38,034 nucleotides of DNA from Prevotellaceae bacterium UBA1726. Its GTDB lineage: Bacteria; Bacteroidota; Bacteroidia; Bacteroidales; Bacteroidaceae. The stretch spans positions 69,058-107,091 of the forward strand of contig DCIM01000086.1 of NCBI GenBank assembly GCA_002316005.1, read 5' to 3'. A program made the translations under genes and the position numbers. Below are positions 33,995-38,034 of the stretch, piece by piece; positions within the stretch are counted from its first letter, which is position 1, and every line of letters starts with the position of its first letter. The notes under the pieces were generated by a model. The model searched no databases. It saw only the letters and a program-made list of their open reading frames with translations, and had not been told where the DNA came from.

Positions 33995-35068
33995 ATGAAG
34001 AAACTCGTTGTCTTTTTATCCATCGTGATTATACTCTCAATGATGTCTGCAACCGTCGTTGAGAGCATCAAAGGCACCGACTTTGTCGGTGAGAATATCT
34101 ACGGTTCATGGTGGTTCGTTGCACTATGGGCAGCACTAACTCTTGTCAGTTCGGCCTATATAGTAAAAAGAAAACTCTTTAAGTGTGGGGCATCATTCCT
34201 GCTCCACACTTCTTTCGTTGTCATTCTCTGTGGCGCACTGGTCACCCACATGACACAGACAAAGGGCATGATGCATCTTCGTCAGGACTGTCCTTCATCG
34301 AGTTTTGTGCAGAAGGACGGACTGGTGAAAGGTCTGAACTTCAACCTGCGTCTCGACAGTTTCAGCATCAAATACAAGGAAGGCACCGACATCATCGAGG
34401 ACTATCGCTCCGTCGTCACTGTCATCCCTACCAACGAGCAGCATACCATCAGCATGAACAACATCCTCAAGGTGGGAAAGGTTCGTTTCTATCAGGCCGA
34501 CTACGACCCCGACCTTCATGGCACTGTCCTCATGGTGAATCGCGATCCTTGGGGCATACCAGTCACCTATACCGGCTATTGCCTCCTGGCGTTAGGATTC
34601 CTGATGATATTCTTGCGTAAGGAGTATCGCATGTCGCTTGTTTGTTCGTTGGTGCTTGCGGCAGTCATTGCTTGGTTGTTCTCACGGAAGGAGTACAATA
34701 TTCCGGTGCTCAATACATGGCTGTTGCCGGTTCATGTGTCGCTTATTATTACTGCTTATGTACTGCTGTTCTTTGCCATTTGGCGACGCCGTCTGCTCAC
34801 CATTGCAGTGGGACTGCTTGCTATAGGAATCTTCATTGGAGCCTATTGGGCAAACATCAGTTGGGGCACCTATTGGAGTTGGGATTCGAAGGAAGTATGG
34901 GCATTGGTAACGCTCCTCATCAGCGCCGCCCCACTCCACAAGGCGAGTCTGCCAGTGTTGCAGCAGAAGCACGCCTATCGCATCTACATGATTCTCACCC
35001 TTTTGTCAGTCCTCATGACCTATCTCGGAGTGAATTATTTCCTTTCCGGCATGCACTCTTACGCCTAA
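33995..35068 (+). CDS. ccsA: compact ResB/CcsA-like cytochrome c assembly protein
   Basis: About 357 residues. The N-terminal half resembles a shortened ResB: two or three membrane helices (near 5-22, 40-58, 67-85) and a periplasmic beta-rich part (KGLNFNLRLDSFSIKYKEG). The C-terminal half is CcsA-like: LPVHVSLIITAY with a candidate haem-ligand His (about 245), the WWD-type periplasmic motif SWGTYWSWDSKEVWALVTLL (about 290) and the closing LGVNYFLSGMHSYA with the conserved His. System II proteins attach haem to CxxCH motifs outside the cytoplasm. Usual ResB-CcsA fusions are much longer, so this is a reduced form. ATG 33992, one codon earlier, is possible. Confidence 0.82.
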   Translation: MKKLVVFLSIVIILSMMSATVVESIKGTDFVGENIYGSWWFVALWAALTLVSSAYIVKRKLFKCGASFLLHTSFVVILCGALVTHMTQTKGMMHLRQDCPSSSFVQKDGLVKGLNFNLRLDSFSIKYKEGTDIIEDYRSVVTVIPTNEQHTISMNNILKVGKVRFYQADYDPDLHGTVLMVNRDPWGIPVTYTGYCLLALGFLMIFLRKEYRMSLVCSLVLAAVIAWLFSRKEYNIPVLNTWLLPVHVSLIITAYVLLFFAIWRRRLLTIAVGLLAIGIFIGAYWANISWGTYWSWDSKEVWALVTLLISAAPLHKASLPVLQQKHAYRIYMILTLLSVLMTYLGVNYFLSGMHSYA

Positions 35069-35100
35069 CGAAAGCCTCACCCCCTCGCTCGACCTAAATG

Positions 35101-35376
35101 GTGCTTACAGAACAAGAAATGATGAAAATACATGGGGGCATCTTTTCACTGTAACTATCGTAATCATCGTAAGCACTAAGAAAAGACACTAAACGCTTAC
35201 ACCGCTTACAATGATTACAATGATTACAGTAAGAAATGGACACGCTATCAGTAGTGAAAATACTGCTAATATATTTATATAATTATAATTATATAAATAT
35301 ATTAGAATTTGATATCCACTTCCCCACCCTCCCAAGATGTGTGCGCATTTTTCTTACTGTAATCATTGTAAGCGGT
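35101..35376. repeat. nested inverted repeats with GTAATCATYGTAAGC motifs
   Basis: The 15-base motif occurs direct at 35160-35174 (with C) and 35359-35373 (with T) and inverted at 35204-35218. A left arm at 35201-35236 matches the reverse complement of 35350-35376 except for an inserted direct duplication of the nine bases AATGATTAC. GTGCTTAC (35101-35108) and GTAAGCAC (35169-35176) form a further small inverted pair. Confidence 0.8.
35266..35305. repeat. perfect 40-bp AT-rich palindrome
   Basis: All 20 base pairs match with no loop; the half-site begins CTAATATATTTATATAATTA. It would extrude easily as a cruciform. It lies near the middle of the surrounding inverted arms. Confidence 0.95.
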
Positions 35377-35559
35377 AGTTTTCGTGATGACAGCGGTGTC
35401 TCGCGGTGACTCCCTACCCCTCGCCTTCCACCAGGAAAACTCCAGAAGTGGCCCACGACTGGCGCGCATGACAAACAAAATCAGGGCTACTTGAGGAACT
35501 CAAAAAAAATATCATAATCCTCGACAACGCCAGTATACATCGGCACAATTGAAGGTTAT

Positions 35560-35800
35560 CTTCAACCATTTAGGACCACCGTAAACTGACAAGAACTGAC
35601 AAAAGCGAAACCCACCGCGTATAATTATAGTGTAGGGCGATGTGAAATCTCCCCTTTCCCCGCATCGCTAACGATGCTTCCCTTTCTTTCTCCGCTGGCG
35701 CTATGAAAGCGGCAGAGCCGAGCGCCCCGCTCGGGGCACGGGAGTTGAATACCAAAGGCGAACGGGGAAGGTGGTCAACAAGGTGAGTGTTTGAAATTTT
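35560..35800. repeat. dispersed hairpin module related to the 77-bp repeat
   Basis: Contains hairpins GCATCG-CTAA-CGATGC (35662-35677) and GCCCCG-CT-CGGGGC (35724-35737). Bases 35686-35724 are a short-form copy of the 77-bp repeat ends (CTTTCTCCGCT to GCCGAGCG). A minus-strand frame across it has no protein-like features. Confidence 0.65.
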
Positions 35801-35873
35801 CACAGAGAAGAATCGTGTGATTCGTGTGCAAAATATGTTTCTGATTCGCGTTACTGCAGAACGGGAAAATGAA

Positions 35874-35936
35874 ACCGCTGAAATGACAAGAACTCCACAT
35901 TGAAATGAAGCGCTAAAATCAATGCGGAGTAGCGGT
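35874..35936. repeat. imperfect inverted repeat
   Basis: ACTCCACATTGA (35892-35903) pairs with TCAATGCGGAGT (35919-35930), one mismatch, with an outer ACCGCT/AGCGGT pair (35874-35879 and 35931-35936) offset by a 12-base left bulge. Confidence 0.6.
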
Positions 35937-35973
35937 CAAATCAGTGCTTTGGGAAGAGCCCATTCCACCCAAC

Positions 35974-36006
35974 AAAAAAGCAGGCTCTCTGGGGGTGAGG
36001 GCCTGC
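35974..36006 (-). terminator. intrinsic terminator of the YD-like repeat gene
   Basis: On the minus strand GCAGGC (36006-36001) pairs with GCCTGC (35985-35980), followed by TTTTTT. It lies about 25 bases after the stop codon. Its distal part, AAAAAGCAGGCTCTCTGGGG, recurs at 37974-37993. Confidence 0.8.
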
Positions 36007-36029
36007 CTTGTAGTTATATGTGATTGGGA

Positions 36030-37448
36030 TTACTTTGTTTCAACTCCGTCTGTGGTGTAGTGGTTGTCGTTCTTCTCGATGATGACGCGACCGTTGTGGA
36101 GGAATTTACGAGCGTTGGCTTTGGCGTTGGCATTGGCTGAAACCGCTTCTATGCCTGTTGAATGGTCGCTGTAGTAATAGCGGGTAGTGTCTGACAATAT
36201 CCAAGATTCGTTATTGTCTGACCATTTGTAATTGGATTCACTTGTTTGATTTCCATTGTCATCGTAGGTGTTTTCAATCTTATAATAGCCTACCCATGCA
36301 CCGTCGGCCCAATCGTGTCGGACCAAGCTTGTCATGTTACCATTTGCATCGTAGGTGTATTCTATTTTCCAATTGTATACCCATGCACCACCTGACCAAT
36401 AGCAGTAGTTTTGGCTTGTCATGTTTCCATTGACATCGTAGATGTATTCTCTCTTGACATAGCCTACCCATGCACCACCTTTCCATTTGTAATAGATTTC
36501 ACTTGTCATTTCACCATTTGCATCGTAGGTGTATTCACTCTTTTCATTGCCTTCCCATGCACCGTTGTACCAGTTGTAAGAGACAGAACTTGTCTGGTTT
36601 CCATTGGCATCGTAGGTGTATACTCTCTTAACTTTGTTTACCCATGCACCGTCGAGCCATTTGTAAGAGTCATGACTTGCCATGTTACCATTAGCATCGT
36701 AGGTGTATTCTTCTTTTGAATCACCTACCCAATCACCGTTGGACCAGTGGTAAGATACATAACTTGTTTTGTTTCCATTGTCATCGTAGGTATATTCACT
36801 TTTCGAAGAGCCTACCCACGCACCGTCGGACCAGTAGTATTTGACTTCACTTGTACTATTCCCATTGGCATCGTAGGTGTATTCAAATTTCCGATAGCCT
36901 ACCCATGCACCATCTGACCAATTGTAATCGATTTCACTTGTCATGTTGCCATTTGCATCGTAGATGTATTCTCTCTTGACATAGTCTACCCATGCACTGC
37001 CTTTCCAATTGTAACCGATTTCACTTGTCATGTTACCATTGTCATCGTAGGTGTATTCTCTCTTATCATCGCCTTCCCATGCACCGCCGGACCAGTAGTA
37101 TGTGACAATACTTGTCTTGTTTCCATTGGCATCGTAGGTGTATTCATTTTTCGAATAGCCTACCCATACACTGCCGGACCAGTAGTAGCGGGCATCACTT
37201 GTCTTGTTTCCATTGACATCGTAGGTGTATTCTTGCTTATTACCATAGCCTACCCATGCACCGTCTGACCTGTAGTAAGAGGCTTCGCTTGTCTTGTTTC
37301 CATTGGCATCGTAGGTGTATTCTGTCTTAAATGTTTTATTGCCTTCTTCGTCGTATGTCACAGTACTGTCGCACAACAGAGTATTGTCTGTTTGAGCATT
37401 CAATGCCATGGAAATTGCCAGGAATGAAAGAAGAATAATTGTTCTCAT
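36030..37448 (-). CDS. secreted protein of thirteen 29-residue YD-like repeats
   Basis: A 472-residue exported protein (signal peptide ending LNAQ). Residues about 43-425 are thirteen tandem units on the pattern EYTYDaNGNxTSxxxYxWxxGAWVGxxKx, each 29 residues (87 bases). The YDxNGN core is that of YD/RHS-type beta-strand repeats, but without toxin or RHS core domains. The last 45 residues (STGIEAVS, then an Ala/Asn linker, RKFLHNGRVIIEKNDNHY) resemble the short C-terminal tails of many Bacteroidales exported proteins, possibly a sorting signal. Repeats vary mostly at the same few positions. A solitary gene with its own terminator; function unknown, adhesin or surface binding protein is a guess. 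Confidence 0.82.
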   Translation of the reverse strand: MRTIILLSFLAISMALNAQTDNTLLCDSTVTYDEEGNKTFKTEYTYDANGNKTSEASYYRSDGAWVGYGNKQEYTYDVNGNKTSDARYYWSGSVWVGYSKNEYTYDANGNKTSIVTYYWSGGAWEGDDKREYTYDDNGNMTSEIGYNWKGSAWVDYVKREYIYDANGNMTSEIDYNWSDGAWVGYRKFEYTYDANGNSTSEVKYYWSDGAWVGSSKSEYTYDDNGNKTSYVSYHWSNGDWVGDSKEEYTYDANGNMASHDSYKWLDGAWVNKVKRVYTYDANGNQTSSVSYNWYNGAWEGNEKSEYTYDANGEMTSEIYYKWKGGAWVGYVKREYIYDVNGNMTSQNYCYWSGGAWVYNWKIEYTYDANGNMTSLVRHDWADGAWVGYYKIENTYDDNGNQTSESNYKWSDNNESWILSDTTRYYYSDHSTGIEAVSANANAKANARKFLHNGRVIIEKNDNHYTTDGVETK

Positions 37449-37587
37449 ATTTCTTTCCGATTTTAGTTTATAATTTCTGCGTGCTAAGGTACAAAGATTT
37501 TTTTAATAAAACAACGATAACGGGGAAAACTTTATTATCTGGAACACAGATGACACGGATAGCACTGATTATTATATAAATAATAAC

Positions 37588-37633
37588 ATTCTTTCTCCGC
37601 TATCGCTATGAAAGCGGGAAACCCGAGCGAATT
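37588..37633 (-). repeat. short-form relative of the 77-bp repeat
   Basis: Reads ATTCTTTCTCCGCT at one end and CCGAGCGAATT at the other, as in the 77-bp copy, with a short middle TATGAAAGCGGGAAAC. Located 35 bases from copy B in the same orientation. Confidence 0.8.
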
Positions 37634-37668
37634 GTCATTAATTATCCATTAATTTTTCATTAATTATA

Positions 37669-37745
37669 ATTCTTTCTCCGCTGCGCTATGTAATCGAACC
37701 GAAGGGCCGCTTGCCAGAGCAAGAAAGCGGCATAGCCGAGCGAAT
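37669..37745 (-). repeat. 77-bp dispersed repeat, copy B (inverted)
   Basis: Reverse complement is identical to 31697-31773 over all 77 bases. Together the copies bracket 5.9 kb with the di-haem, ccsA-like and YD-like genes. Confidence 0.93.
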
Positions 37746-38034
37746 GGACAATTAATGGGAATTAATGTTTGAGAAAAAAATGACCGCGACATCTGCGGAA
37801 ATAATCCGAAACAAGAATCCTTACTAAAATGCGCAGCAATACGCTGCTTTGGGGGGAGTTATTTTAGAGGGATCGTCGTTGCACTCCTCGACATCTATAC
37901 AAGAATCCTTATAATAATCTGAAATAATTAATGAATAATTTATGGACAATTAATGGGAATTAATGTTTAAAAGAAAAAGCAGGCTCTCTGGGGGAAAATC
38001 TAAAATGAAAATCCTTACTAAAATGCGCAGCAAT
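37744..38034. repeat. direct repeats with offset of about 195 bases running off the window
   Basis: A 27-base string starting ATGGACAATTAATGGGAATT occurs at 37744-37770 and 37942-37968, and a 25-base string starting AATCCTTACTAAAATGCGCA at 37816-37840 and 38010-38034. Offsets are 198 and 194, so a module of nearly 200 bases appears duplicated. The first copy of the second string contains the hairpin GCAGC-AATAC-GCTGC (37833-37847). Confidence 0.8.

Larger units (their letters stand above)
35069..36029. other. 961-base non-coding region rich in inverted repeats
   Basis: No credible gene is present. From left to right it holds a truncated start of the twin-hairpin repeat (about 35072-35083), a nested inverted repeat around a 40-bp palindrome (35101-35376), a dispersed palindromic module (35560-35800), an isolated inverted repeat (35874-35936), and the terminator of the following minus-strand gene. 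Confidence 0.8.
37449..38034. other. repeat-rich non-coding region at the right end
   Basis: No gene is seen in these 586 bases. A degenerate -7 box (AATCTTTG on the minus strand, 37499-37492) may serve the YD-like gene. The rest is copies of dispersed repeats, listed separately. Confidence 0.75.

Noticed and set aside
35289..35474. 61-residue minus-strand frame
   Set aside because: It crosses an inverted-repeat arm and part of the AT palindrome and has no protein-like pattern.
35570..35803. 77-residue minus-strand frame in the long intergenic region
   Set aside because: It lies across a dispersed repeat with two hairpins and has no domain, signal peptide or promoter; similar frames arise wherever this repeat occurs.
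36100..37350. Tandem repeats as a CRISPR array or satellite
   Set aside because: The 87-base period is an open minus-strand frame coding 29-residue protein repeats, with a signal peptide and terminator.

Overview
The window is a piece of a Bacteroidales chromosome, most like the Prevotella group. Three things point there: promoters with the Bacteroidetes -7 box TAnnTTTG (often with TTTG about 20 bases upstream), the family content (DUF5103 type IX plug-domain protein, DUF4270 lipoprotein, AddAB-type nuclease, EF-G-like paralogue, imelysin and di-haem lipoproteins), and AT-rich intergenic regions full of short palindromic repeats. The genus is inferred from gene content only.

Layout. 1-4967: a minus-strand operon, fmt - tsaC/sua5-type - ClC channel - His-rich COG0523 GTPase, closed by a terminator at 83-110. 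5086-8701: a TonB-dependent receptor followed by a DUF5103 protein. 8702-9029: a convergent gap holding five 17-bp palindromes at an exact 22-bp period. 9030-12866: a GDP-mannose pyrophosphorylase (minus), diverging from a SPOUT rRNA/tRNA methyltransferase, then a membrane protein whose stop overlaps bifunctional hisB. 12984-17613: a six-gene operon with methylmalonyl-CoA decarboxylase/acyl-CoA carboxyltransferase, a 49-residue partner, a biotin carrier, a GT5-like protein, a DUF4270 lipoprotein and a 44-residue protein, ending at a strong terminator. 17708-24030: overlapping addA- and addB-like genes for double-strand break repair. 24210-26366 (minus): an EF-G paralogue lacking the catalytic switch-II histidine. 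26567-27688: hemW-like radical SAM protein.

27678-35068 is the most interesting unit. A regulator joining a hemerythrin domain to a LuxR-type DNA-binding domain diverges from an outer-membrane porin, an imelysin lipoprotein, a di-haem c-type lipoprotein and a compact ResB/CcsA-like cytochrome c assembly protein. The regulator's hemerythrin domain could sense oxygen, nitric oxide or iron, the porin and imelysin could handle import, the di-haem protein needs covalent haem, and the CcsA-like protein could supply that attachment. Three copies of TTAGGTATT lie between the divergent promoters. This is a coherent candidate iron/haem redox module, but the functional link is inferred from proximity and family.

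The 3' part (30183-38034) carries many repeats: twin-hairpin elements placed directly after stop codons, a 77-bp sequence present twice in inverted orientation and identical, a MITE-like element of about 410 bp whose flanks duplicate the end of the di-haem gene, a nested inverted repeat around a perfect 40-bp AT palindrome, and a secreted protein made of thirteen 29-residue YD-like repeats. No rRNA, convincing tRNA, CRISPR array, transposase or phage gene was seen.
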